Source: Acanthaster planci (taxonomy: Eukaryota; Echinodermata; Asteroidea; Valvatida; Acanthasteridae). Taken from it: a DNA stretch of 64,000 bases. Location: assembly GCF_001949145.1 (NCBI RefSeq), contig NW_019091610.1:1-64000 (forward strand), written 5' to 3'. The position numbers were made by a program, and so were the translations under genes. Numbering within the stretch: position 1 is the first letter of the stretch; each line of letters opens with the position of its first letter. Positions 1-12,200 of this stretch are shown here, piece by piece. Under the pieces are notes generated by a model that saw only the letters and a list, made by a program, of their open reading frames with translations, did no database searches and was not told the DNA's origin.

Positions 1-64
1 TGCCCTTTTTTGTGTGGTTGGACTTGGAACGAGTGTGAAAACAGTAAAAAATGATCGTTGATTG

Positions 65-1375
65 CCTTAGCAAAAAGGATAATATCGACCGATTACTTGA
101 ACTTTGCTTGCACAGACCGCTTGCATTGTTATTTTCTCAGCCTTAGAAATAATTCCTTTGAGAATACAGTCCCCAAAATGAAATTCGTTGTGGCGGCCTA
201 ACTCTACTCCACCGAACTTAACACTTAGAGGTGACGTGTGGTTATGGCTCCTCCCTACACACAAATAGCGCTTTTGCTTTTGCCGTGAAAGTTGTGAGCC
301 GCCGTAAGTCATTCATTCCTGAGAACGGCACACTTAGACCAACGGCCAGACCTGTTACCCGGATGAATGTACTCTACTAACGTATACACGAGCGCGTGCA
401 TTATGCGTTGAGGTGTACATGTACATGATTGTACGGGTGGTTTGCATTTATAGTACATATAACGCTGGGGATATGAGAACCATGAATTTCAACATCTCCT
501 GTCAATATCAGTGGCAAATAGACCTGAGTTTCAATGACAAATGTAATAATGTAAACTTATTGTAGGCATTCTTTTATGTTCGTCTTTCACCCCCCCCCCC
601 GGCACTGAAATATTGCATACGGCAAGGACATACTGTACAATTAATGCGGGAAATAGCGTCATCGGTGCTGAGTTAGGTTGACATGCAAACTCGGCTAGTC
701 CGGAAGAGAGAAAAATCTAGTGGAAAACTAATCACAGCCTTCGTACCTTTCTCCACCACAGCCTCCTTTTGAAAATTTCAGGAAAACTTCGAATTCTTGG
801 TTTCAAGCCTTCAAAATCGCACCGTACGGTAAACAAATTACCGCTCACGACAAGAGCTTTACACAAAATTCACTAGTTTTGTCCACTCTGTATACTATTT
901 CTTGATTTCATTTTCACAAAATACGTCAGAAAAAGGCCTTATCCTACCATGAAAACATTTTGGTCGGGTAGTTTAATTCCAAAAAGTGAATATGACACAT
1001 AAATTTCATTAAATGAAACAGCTGCTTGCTTTGCACGAATATGCATAATCCTCATTGCGTATGCAAATGACCCTAAAAATGGGACATGCGCAAATCACCC
1101 CCCCCCCCCAAAAAAAATACAGTAATAACCAGTTTAGAATGTCCTCGGTCACGTGGGGCTGCCGATTCTACTTTAACATTGATCCTGATTCCTACAGTAC
1201 ATGCTGAACAGAGGTAGGTTTGTCTGGTGACACAGAAACTGTTCATATACTGTATATGAGTGCTCACAGACTAAAAGTCTAACCATTAAGTATTGTACAC
1301 GTACACTGCACTTGCTCAGTGGAGCTTGTGGCGGCGGGTTTGTCTGATGTAGGCCTGTGCACGTTCGTACAAGTA
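65..1375. repeat. ~1.3 kb non-coding repeat, unit 1
   Basis: This stretch is repeated with small differences at 1705-3008, about 1.64 kb further on (the phrase starting CCTTAGCAAAA opens both, and GTGCACGTTCGTAC or TATGCACGTTCGTAC closes both). It contains TACATG clusters, a poly-C tract near 590-600 and a C-run followed by an A-run near 1099-1117. No open frame in it looks coding, and similar peptides in the two units simply reflect the DNA repeat. A diverged inverted third copy lies at 11670-12425. It could be a transposon remnant or a duplicated upstream regulatory region of the P450 gene. Confidence 0.8.
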
Positions 1376-1704
1376 NACAGTAATGTAAAGTACTTTTAAA
1401 TCTCATAATTTTAAAAACACTTTCTAAGAACCTCAGGTACATAAGAAGGTATCACCACCGTTGTAAAACCGACACCGACCTCAATTTCTCTCGATGATGG
1501 TCGCGAAAACCTACAAAAAATACTTCAATACATCAGCGAAAAGACCCCTCGTCCATGAAGCTGTATAACACTATACAGCAAGAAAAAGAGTGGGGAGTGG
1601 CGCGGCTGTTGAGGCTGATGACAATTCCAACCCCCCCTTCCCTTCCATAAAAATCTAATGCACAGCAAAAATCCTTTTGGAATAATCCTGACCTGCCCCT
1701 CCCC
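1376..1704. other. Spacer between the two 1.3 kb repeat units
   Basis: Non-coding spacer with an undetermined base at 1376. I see no gene or recognisable element in it. It is unlike the sequence before unit 1, so the two units are not perfectly head-to-tail. Confidence 0.6.
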
Positions 1705-3008
1705 CTTAGCAAAAGGATAATATCGACCGATTATTACTTGAACTTTGCTTGCACAGACCCGTTGCCTTGTTATTTTCTCAGCCTTAGAAATAATTCCTTT
1801 GAGAATACAGTCCCAAAAATGAAATTCGTTGTGGCGGCCTAACTCTACTCCACCGAACTTAACACTCAGAGGTGACATGTGTGGTTATGGCTCTTCCCTA
1901 TACACAACTAGCGCTTTTGCGTAATTTGCCGTGGCGCTTTTGCTTTTGCCGTGAAAGTTGTGAGCCGCCGTAAGTCTTCATTCCTGCGAACGGCACACTT
2001 CGACCAACGGCCAGACCTGTTACGCACGTACACGTACCCGGATGCATGTACTCTACTAACGTATACACGAGCGCGTGCATTATGTGTTGAGGTGTACATG
2101 TACATGATTGTACGGGTGGTTTGCATTGAAAGTACATGTAAAGCTGGGGATATGAATTTCAACATCTCCTGTCAATGTCAGTGGCAAATAGACCTCAGTT
2201 TCAATGACAAATGTAATAATGTAAACTTATTGTAGGCATTCTTTTATGTTCGTCTTTCCCCCCCCCCTGCGCTGAAATATTGCATACGGCAAGGACATAC
2301 TGTACAATTAATGCAGGAAATAGCGTCATCGGTGCTGAGTTAGGTTGACATGCAAACTCGGCCAGTCGGGAAGAGAGAAAAATCTAGCGGAAAACTAATC
2401 ACAGCCTTCTTTTGAAAGTTTCAGGAAAACTTCGAATTCTTGGTTTCAAGCCTTCAAAATCGCACCGTACGGTAAACAAATTACCGCTCACGACAAGAGC
2501 TTTACACAAAATTCACTAGTTTTGTCCACTCTGTATACTATTTCTTGATTTTATTTTCACAAAATACGTCAGAAAAAGGCCTTATCCTACCATGAAAATA
2601 TTTTGGTCGGGTAGTTTGATTCCAAAAAGTGAATATGACACATAAATTTCATTAAATGAAACAGCTGCTTGCTTAGCACGAATATTCATAGCCCTTATTG
2701 CGTATGCAAATGACCCTAAAATGGGACATGCGCAGATCAACCCCCCCAAAAATTACAGTAATAACCAGTTTAGAATGTCCTCGGTCACGTGGGGCTGCCG
2801 ATTCTGCTTTAACATTGATCCTGATTCCTACAGTACATGCTGAACAGAGGTAGGTTTGTCTGGTGACACAGAAACTGTTCATATACTGTATATGAGTGCT
2901 CACAGACTAGAAGTCTAACCATTAAGTATTGTACACGTACACTGCACTTGCTCAGCGGAGCTTGTGGAGGCGGGTTTGTCTGGTGTAGGCCTATGCACGT
3001 TCGTACAT
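1705..3008. repeat. ~1.3 kb non-coding repeat, unit 2, abutting the P450 copy A promoter
   Basis: Second tandem unit of the repeat seen at 65-1375. It ends directly before the conserved ATAGTTTAAA block that precedes P450 copy A. Its last ~45 bases also resemble the sequence before copy B (TTTGTCTGGTGTAGG here, CTTGTCTAATGTGTG near 31849), so the end of the unit may be part of the ancestral P450 upstream region rather than a foreign insertion. Confidence 0.75.
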
Positions 3009-3067
3009 ATAGTTTAAAACAGAGCAGCTCGGGCACAGGAAGTTCCTCGTCCTAACCTAACCCCAAG
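3009..3067 (+). promoter_or_regulatory. Conserved promoter / 5' leader of P450 copy A
   Basis: Two blocks are shared with the sequence upstream of copy B (31884-31950): ATAGTTTAAARCAGAG at 3009-3024, which is TATA-like, and a ~30-base block GGAAGTTCCTCGTCCTAACC... running to the ATG. The start context CCAAGATGG is a good animal initiation context. The sequence between the blocks differs in length and content. I infer that the first block is a core-promoter element and the second the 5'UTR; the transcription start is not determined. Confidence 0.45.
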
Positions 3068-3266
3068 ATGGTCGTCTCGGCAGCAGTTGGTGGCGGGGCA
3101 GTCACCGGTGTCTTCACCGTCACGGGGACAACGATCGCTCTGGGGGCAACTGCGTTAGTGCTCGTCGTTCTTCTCCTACTGTGTCTCGGAGGGAGTAGCG
3201 GGGGCTTGGGCGCGGAATCTCCTCCAGTGGCGCCTGGTGAAAGATGTGTCTCTGGTCACTTGGGCA
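3068..3266 (+). CDS. P450 copy A exon 1 (signal anchor and hinge)
   Basis: Encodes residues 1-66 plus one base. A Gly/Ala/Val/Thr-rich start is followed by a Leu/Val transmembrane anchor, then the PPVAPG hinge and SGHLG, the usual entry to the P450 catalytic domain. The donor is A|GTAAGT at 3267, phase 1. The ATG is chosen because the same start and leader are conserved in copy B. Confidence 0.88.
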
Positions 3267-6200
3267 GTAAGTTAACGTTGTCAGGCTTCTTTTGAATGAA
3301 ATATAACATTACCATGAAGTGGGCGGCATTTCATTGAACTAATGAACTAAATGGTAAATCAGTGTTACCATGTTTTCAGAGCGAGGAATCTGCATTATGT
3401 GTTTTGTATTGTTTGTTTCCTGGTAATCACTTAGATGCGGCCTAAACAATTACTCGTAGGAATGTTACACTTGACAGGCTTTTATGAGTTTAGAACACAT
3501 GCATTACTTTCAAAGAGTGGGCCTATTTAAGTAATGTAAAGTGTCTGCGAAGCAAGTAACAGTTTAAAGTCATTTTAAGTGATATATCTCTTGTCAAATA
3601 ACACAGTTTAGGTGTAATGGACAGAAAAATGTGTCTCACGTCGGACCTCAAACTAAAAAAATGACCCATAGGGCCTATGCTACTGTATGCGGAGAACCAT
3701 TTTAATTTTGAGGCTGATGGGGCGTTTTAAATCGTTTCTCTCCCCAATCAACTTCAGTCATGACAGGGGCTCAGCCCTCCTGGATCACTCTCAATCGGAT
3801 CGGGAAGGAGAAGGGTGACGTCATGTCTTTGAAGGTCGGCCATTGGGTGATCATGCTGAACACCTTCGCGGCCATCAAAGACGCAGCCATAAACTTCGTC
3901 AAGGAGATGGGTTCCAGACCAACCAATTACACCAGTGAGTGGAAAACGTTTTTCTTTTCTAGATCTTCCGCCCGTCGCCATTTTGAACAAAAGTAGCCTT
4001 CAAAACGTCTTCCAAATTCCTGCCGGCTGTTTATAGTACAAGTCGAGATTTCGTAATTCAGTGTTTGTCACTAGGCCAGCACTTTTATTGAAGCTTGTGG
4101 TGGGGGGGGTTCCCCGGGCCAAACCTACGTTTGCACAGACCAGTCTAAAACCCGTTAGAGTGTAGCTGACTTTCCCAAACCCAAGCTTTCCCCAAACGAC
4201 AGACCACTCAAAGCGATCTCACGGCAAGGGAGCAGGGCAGCGAGCTACCGATCCTATCCCCCTGCGGCGCACGCTGCATGGTTGACAAACCCATGACGTC
4301 GCATACTAATCTGTTCATCGCGTGAAGTTGAGTTCACCGCACAACAATAACGTATTTGTGCTTGTTTGCGCAATCCGAAACTAGAAAAATAAGCGTAAGC
4401 TTTCGGAACATTTGCATAAAATGGAGACTGTAAACTCCATTTTGATAGGACAGACATTCGATGCAAGAGTTTAAATGAATTTTGAATTTGATAAAGTCCA
4501 TGTAGGCCTACTTGGCATCACACGCAGCGAGTGCTATTCCGCCCTGTCAATTTGTTTTGATTTTTTGGCTCCCGGGATTTTTGTCAAACCCGGCGCATGT
4601 TTGTTGAAGTGTAAGTCTGAAATCAGGACGAAATTTTTCTAGAAATTCCATGAAAATGAAATTTTCACAACAATGGGCCAACAGTTTAGCTTTCGAAACT
4701 GCACTGTCTGAAATGTGGTAGGCCTATCAGACAACTGAAGTACCATTTCTTTTCTAGCGATTCGATAACTAGGAAAAATCTGGAACGACTGCACGTACGT
4801 CCTCTGCGAGTGAAATCCCCTTTGTCGCCAAAACAGTGAAACATGCCAAGTTCCTGGAGTAAAAGTGATTATGGGTACGATCCATATGTTGAGCCATACC
4901 CGACGCACGAACGTGGCCCAAGTTAGACAGGTTCCCATTCAGTACGTAGTCTCCAGACGTCTTACAGACGTCCTCTAAACCGGTAGTGGGTAATGAACCC
5001 GGCAGAATCCTGCGGGTGTATATAAATGAGGAAACGGTGCTCGCTCAATGTACACATCAAGCAGATGCATATATTTCACCACCATTTATTCTTTTATTAA
5101 TTACAATAGGCGATGATATGGTGACGGCGATGATGATGATGATGGTTCAATCGAAGTTAGAACAAATTAACACCTAATCACTAAACCGAACTTAATGAGC
5201 AATAGTTGCGTATATGACTAACTCATTACTTGTCCAAAAAACGACTCTCATTGTTAAACCTAAATCATTATTTCTTATCAAATTGTGAGAACTAGAGTAA
5301 TCTTATAGATTAATCTCCAAGACATGCATCCATAATCACTAAAAGAGGATAAAAAGAAAGAACATTACAGCATTTGGCTTATCCGAGAACAATGCAATTT
5401 CCTTGTCCTACTCTGAAGCTGTAGCCGACGTGGCGAATGACCATGTGACTATTTCGTGTAGTATTTCTGTGCACAGATGCAAGAATAGAAAGCCTGCCAT
5501 GCAGAACTGACTTTAAAAATGGAATTTGTCTTTTAAAGGCATTTGGGTCAAGTGACCAGAGTCACCCAGGTCAGGTACAGTAGAAGGAGATTTTAATTTT
5601 GCAAACCACATGCTGGTTAATCAGTGCAAAGGGTTCTGCATAAACACGTACATGTACAATCATGTGCTTAATTAAGACGAGTTACGTTGATTATTCTTGT
5701 TTAGATGGACTCAAAAACAACATTAAAGCAATGTAGCTCTACACACGTACTTTATCCGGGCTATCCCCTTGTTATGCTATTTTTTAAATTGATTTACGGA
5801 GAAAGCACCGTTTTAAAAGTTGGCAGAAGTCCTTCAATAGAGAATAAATGAATCCCAAAACACGAAAATGCACCAGTGACGACAGCCCTTCACCAATCAC
5901 AAAAGCCCATCACCAATTACAATTAATTGGTAGTGAAAGAACATCATTGACCACCAAAACCCATCGACGATTACAAAGCTGGCCATTGCCAGTGAAAGAC
6001 CATCACCGATCGCAAAAACCCATCACTCTTTCAAAAATGCATCAACTATGGAACGTCCAGCACCGCTAGTGAATATGCATCACCGATTGCCAAACTGCAT
6101 CACCGATTCAGTAATCGCATTAAATGCCTCTTTGGCGTTTCATATTTACTACCCTGCAACTCTATAACCTTGACTTTATTCGGAAACGTACATGTACACT

Positions 6201-9200
6201 CGCGCACTTATGCATGTACATGTACGTGTACAGTTCATTCATAAATTAAAAAGACTGGCTCTTTATCTCTACACCTTCCCTTGCGAGCCTTTGCCTTTTC
6301 TTCTAACTTACTGAACATTCTTTTTCTAGAAATTCTATGAAATTAGATTAAACGAGACCAAAGTTTAAAGAAATTTAGCTTTAGAAGTTTAAGTATTATT
6401 GCCATTTACCAATAATGAAATATTTGGCCCATCAGTTAAAAAGGGTATGCAATTTTGTTTTACAAACCTCAGAGTCCAAGTAAATTATTTGTACTTAATT
6501 TCCCTCATTAGCATACTACATAACATTGATTTTTTTCTTCTCCTGTTTGGCTACACTTTCCTGCTGGTTTTTAAGTCCTTGACCCGTCTACAAAACCCTA
6601 AATACTTACATGTGCCCCCGATGATGAAATTCAAATTCTACTCGTGCGAGAACTTGCAAATAACTGAAATGCAACAGAGTGGAACTATGGAGCTGTAAAA
6701 GGTTTACTGAGTCTATTTTTGACTCATTGCTGTGCTGTTGCACAATAAAAATCTTTCATTGCTGGAGGCACCTACTCTACATGTATGATACTCGTATACT
6801 TTGCTTGACAATGTCAGGATTTCGATGTATATTTTGATATACGCAACTAATCCCGCTGGTTCTATAAGGTTTGTCTTAACCCGGTCTTAGGGCCCAGTCA
6901 TTGGAATTGAAATTTAAATTTGCCGCCATATTCTGTCCTTCCTCACTTTTCACATTAGGCCTGCTTGCTTTAATCTATTTTTCATCATTTCTTTCCTCTA
7001 AGAGGTATAGATTTACATGGCATATGTGCAACATGAATACAAGTTGGTTTCTAGTGGTTTAATAACCTGCAAACAGTGTGCCAAATTTCTTTGTGACAAA
7101 AAGATCGTGCCTTCCTGCTGTTTCATTTTAGGGTAAACCTAGCTGCACTTCAGCAGATACAGGGCTTTATGCAATGCCCTCTTTTAATGTAAGGTCATAT
7201 GACACACGATGATATCATCCTGATGTCTTTACACTTTTCATCTAATCGTATCCATGTTTACGTACCCAAAATAGTCTGACCGATCAGAACTGAACTATAT
7301 TACAGGAGATAGAGAGTTTTACGTACCGGTATCGCACCTTTAATGTGACGTCACATTGCATGTAGTGACGTCATCATGACATCCTCCGGGAATCTTGTGC
7401 AAAAGGACCAGGAGAGGGGAAAATAAAAATCCCCACAAAACTTCACGAACGGAAACGCTTGCCCGTTTAAGCTTAAGCAGAAGAGATAAAAAGAAAGGAA
7501 TAAAAATTTCACGAAATCTGTTTGAGGGGTCAAAACACACCTAACAAAATTTAAGAACAAAAGTTGTTTCTGCAGTCCTGCTAAGAAATACGACGTTGGT
7601 GTATTTCTGTGGTTTGTTTGGGGGTTTCTATCGTTCATTCCCTTTTTCCGCGTACGTTTTCCTTCTAGATTTGCTGCTCCAACATGTTAGTGTTTCAGAC
7701 GACAAAATCAGCAAGAGAGCTCCGTAGTATGGCTTTAAAGTACAATGTCGATTAAAGCTATTAAATTTGTATTAGGTTTGTTATCTGTAAAAAAAAAATG
7801 AAAAAAAATCATCACACCGTGTTTACTCACAGTTGTCCAAACGCTCGTGAAAAAAATCACGAGCTTCGGAAATAGCGTTATCGCAGTGAAGACGTGTGCA
7901 CTTCTAAGCAGGAGGTCGTGGGCACAAGTCCCACTCGAGTAAAACTCGTGAATCTTTTTGCATGATTACACATTGATACAGACGTCGATATTTCATCAAC
8001 TTAATCCACGAGCTGACATTTGGAAGCAAGCAGCTTCAATATTTATATATACGTCTGTCCTCGAATGTTATTAAAAACATGTTCGAGATGCAGTTCATTA
8101 AACTCCAAATGATTCATGGTGACAATTTTGCTAGTTGTCTGTGGTAAGTTCAATTCAACTTATTCGCCACACTGATAAAATTGTTAAATTTTGGCTTCCA
8201 GGTTACAGTCATATAAAAAGTAAAGACATCCAAATACCTTCAATAATGAGCACTTATTAAAACACAGAAAGAAAACATCAAAGTAAAATCAACAGTCAAA
8301 TGAAAATCCCCTCACCCCAGTTACGTCAATTACTCTGTTAAAGAATTGCCAAAACAACCAAACTGCTGTATAAACTTACATGCAAAAAAGGACCAGAAAA
8401 TACCCCGTCTTATTTCTTCTGGACCTCTTCTCCCCTTCGAGGCTATCATCCGGAAAGAAATTAGCGGACTCATTGCTGTGTGGAATCTCCGTTTTTCACC
8501 CAAATCACTGTTTGCAAGAGCTTGCTGCTTCTTCTGAAGAAAACCCCGGATGCCCTTGTTATTCTGAGTTTGCTTGGCTAGATCTTCACCACTCTCTCCG
8601 GTATGACCAAGCTTTTGCAAAACATTATGTAATCACTAGTGGCTCCAGTTGCTTCGTTGAGGGTATTCCGTGTAGTGAACACCTCAGTACATTCAAAGCA
8701 GCTATGGAGCGTCTCAATGCTGTCCTGCTTTCTTGACAATCGATTTCACCTGGTTTAATTTCTGCTTATACTAAGGAATGTGATGAGTGATCTCTTGATC
8801 TGACAAACCCAGGCCAGATTTCCTATAAGCTCTGTTCTCTTCAGGAACGTTATCATAGCACTTCCCAAAGTCTGGTTCCCTCTTGTTGATATACTAATGA
8901 TAGTATGGTTATGTAGGTTTAAGGTTACAAGGTAACGTCTCCCAGTATGAACTTAAATGAATGTGCCTCCAGCTGCTACATTGCCTCATGCACTTTAGCA
9001 GATGTGACATTCACATCATCTCTGGGATAGATGTACCCCACGGTAATGAAGAGTTGGTTGAACTCCGCAGGCATAAAACGGCCATAGACCCACAATCAGT
9101 AATTCTATGCCTGGAGTACAGAGCCATTGTTGCACATAGGTAATATTTCACATCTGTTGTTGATATAGATACACACTCCCTCCAGATGATTTTCCCGGTT

Positions 9201-12200
9201 CCAATGCTCTATCTAATCGCTCACATTGTGTAATCATCAATGCTGATGTCATGTTGTTGTTTTGCTTTTAATATGAATAGAATGTATTGGTGGTGTGCAC
9301 TAATCCTCACACCGAGCCGCAGCTGTAGCCGTCTATCGGCGTTAAGGGGTTAATGGCGCTTTCAGCTATCTCGGGCTATTTGCGCCAATAAGTATACGTT
9401 TTTTCATAACCTTTATTAATCGGAATTACATTACTGGGTTAGGAAGAAGAGAGGCAGGAGGAAACTGGAGTACCTGGAGAAAACCTGCGAGAATATGGAC
9501 TGGAATCCAAATGCACTTAAAGCCTGGGCCAAGCCGGGACTCAAACCTGGACCTCGTTGGTGCAAAGCGAGGAAGGAACCGCTACGCTAACACGCTAACC
9601 TGCTTCACGTGTTGGTGTCATGATCAGAATCTGACGATTTGAACCACGTCCCAGTGAAACACATTATGCAACTACACGTGTATCCCAATACTCGTGCCGA
9701 TAAGCCATACACGCTTTCAGTTCATCCAATGTTTTCTCAGGGATTTTCGTTTCCTTTCATTTCATTTATTATTTCTCAAGGCATAAACATATAGAAAACG
9801 TACAAGACAACGATACAACTGCAATGGCAAGAGCCTTGATGGATTACCAAATGCGAACTTAATCCCAATCGAGTGGCTCTCCAAATGTTACCATGCTACA
9901 AAAACAGTTTAAATACAGGATCTGTAAAAATGTGTACAACTAGGGATTGGGCATTCCCTGTAATTACAGGCAGTAGTGAAGGGGCAAACTTCCTTAGCCT
10001 TAGCCTTAGCCTCATTCGGAACCCCCCCCCCATCGTCCTCGTTTCTGGCGTTTCAGAAAAACAAACGTCAGGCAAAGATATCTGATGACTACCACAATGT
10101 CCGACCTGCGACCTCAGAAGCACGTTCCTGCCCGCTGTACACCCTTGGTTCTGGCTGTATGGGCAATTTACGACATGATAAAAATCCACTCACTAGAAAG
10201 ACAAAAAACACGAAATGCCAAATACAGATTGGACTTCAAGCCATGCTAAAACATCAGACCTTCAAAAAGTAAGTAAGACAATTATAAACATTAAGTTTCA
10301 CAAAACAACAGGAGCGACTGTAACCCTGTGGTCGCTACGGACCAGCACCCTCGAACTCGTCGGCACACTAATAAGGTGACATTCAAGGACTCCAGTTGTT
10401 TGGAAGTGGGTGGTTTGTGATTTATATTTCAGCTTAATTTGCTCTTTTTCTATCTTGCTATAAAGCCAACTTGCTTAGTGAAAATGGAAAGGACATTTCC
10501 CTGGGAGAGTATAGTCATGACTGGCTTTTACTTCGAGAAATGGGCATCAAAAATCTCAGGTATGTGTATGCGGAATTTTATGTTCATAAATAGATAGGAC
10601 CAGCATGTGCTAGAATAGTTAAGCCTTGACCTTTAACCTTTTCCCCAATACCCCTTCATAATACTCGTGCAGTTGAGTAATAAAGGCTTTTAAGGAGAAA
10701 CAGACCCGCTTATTTTGTGTCACTTATCGCTTGAACTTACACGAGGAGACCTGCCAATTGAATCTATATTGATTGCCATTAAAAACTTCATTGGTTGAGT
10801 TTGACTCTGTATTTGTACATGTCCATTGCAGGGAGTTTACGACAAATAAAAGGCTGGAAGAGGTCGTTCACATCATCTTGAACAAGTTGGAAGAGGACTT
10901 GGACAAGAAAGAGAATCAACCGGTCAATGTCAAGGACATCACGATACCAGCAACTGCTGGTGTACTAAGCCATTTGTGCTTTGGATTCGAGTAAGTACGA
11001 TGATAGCCTAGCTCGAAGGGGAGATTCGAAGATGTCCGGGAGAAATATGTCACCGAAGGTTTAGAGGTATTACTCATTTTTCCTAAGACGTAAGTGTGCA
11101 GTGTACACACCACGATCAACTGTGCGAGCAGGTGCATCCACTACAGTACTTATACCATTGCGACCAAATACTAACATTGTATATGTGCATGTGGATTGTG
11201 TATGATTGTTACTGATTTGCGATTTTCTTCCGTGTAACACCCTGTGAAATTCTCCAGTTGGATAAAGGATATATCCATAGCTCCATGATTCATTTTTTTC
11301 AATGCGACATTTCAACAGGGGAAGCTGCCACGATGCGTGCAGGCCCCTCTCAGACAGATAATAAAGCCATTTACCCAAAGGGATGTATATGGCATATCCC
11401 CAGACAGTTACATATTATGGAAAACGCCATGGGGATTCTAATCACGTACAACGTTTCGGGTCGCTGCTTAATCCAGGCACCCGAGAGCACCACCAAGGAA
11501 GAGACTGTCTAGCGAAATAATGTTAGTGCCATTTTGCCGATCCAGTGCTTTTAATCAAACGGTCACATTATGTAGACGGAAAGCCATTTGTAGGAACTGA
11601 AAAGCGAGGTCAATTTGTGGGCTGGCAAGCAGTCACTAATCATCTGCCGTAGGCCAAGTATGTTTCAGAAGGAAGTTATTAACTGCGCATGTCCCGTTTT
11701 AGGATCATTTGCATGCGTAATAAGGGCCACGGGAATTCGTGCCAGGCAAACAGCTGCTTCATTTCATGAATGTTACGTCTTATTTTCACTTTTTGGAAAT
11801 ACAAATTCCTGCCCAAAATATTTTCATGGTAAGATAAAGCTTTTTCTTGACTTGTTTTGCGAAAATAAAATTGAGAAATAGTACCAGAGTGGTCCAAAAT
11901 GGTGGTTTTTGTGAAGAGCTCTTTTCGTAAGCGGTAGTTTGTTTACGTTTTGATGCGATTTCGAACGCTCGAAACAAAGAATTCGAACTTTTCCTGAAGT
12001 TTTCAAAAGTGGGCTGTGGTGGAGAAAGGTGTGGAAATTTTAGATTAGCTGACGGTTTTCCGCTAGATTCTTTCTCTTCCCGACCGGACGCGTTTGCACA
12101 TCGACCTAACTCAGTCAGCACTGATTCCGTTCATCCCAAATCTACACGGCCTTGCGAGCGTTAGAATTCAGTGACTCGGGAACAAAAGACGAACGAAAAA

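Larger units (their letters stand above)
3935..10465 (+). other. P450 copy A intron 2 (6.5 kb)
   Basis: No coding exon seen. It holds a degenerate short tandem repeat (5850-6120), a block still similar to copy B intron 2 (6470-6760), a tRNA-like SINE fragment (7885-7950) and a tRNA-derived SINE on the minus strand (9420-9605). The frames near 8380-8736 are open but resemble nothing I recognise. Confidence 0.6.

Noticed and set aside
8346-8736. Overlapping open frames of 63-118 codons in copy A intron 2
   Set aside because: No similarity I recognise and no equivalent in copy B; probably chance or a worn transposon.
9992-10011. TTAGCC hexamers resembling telomere repeat
   Set aside because: Only three units and not TTAGGG; a short chance or minisatellite run.
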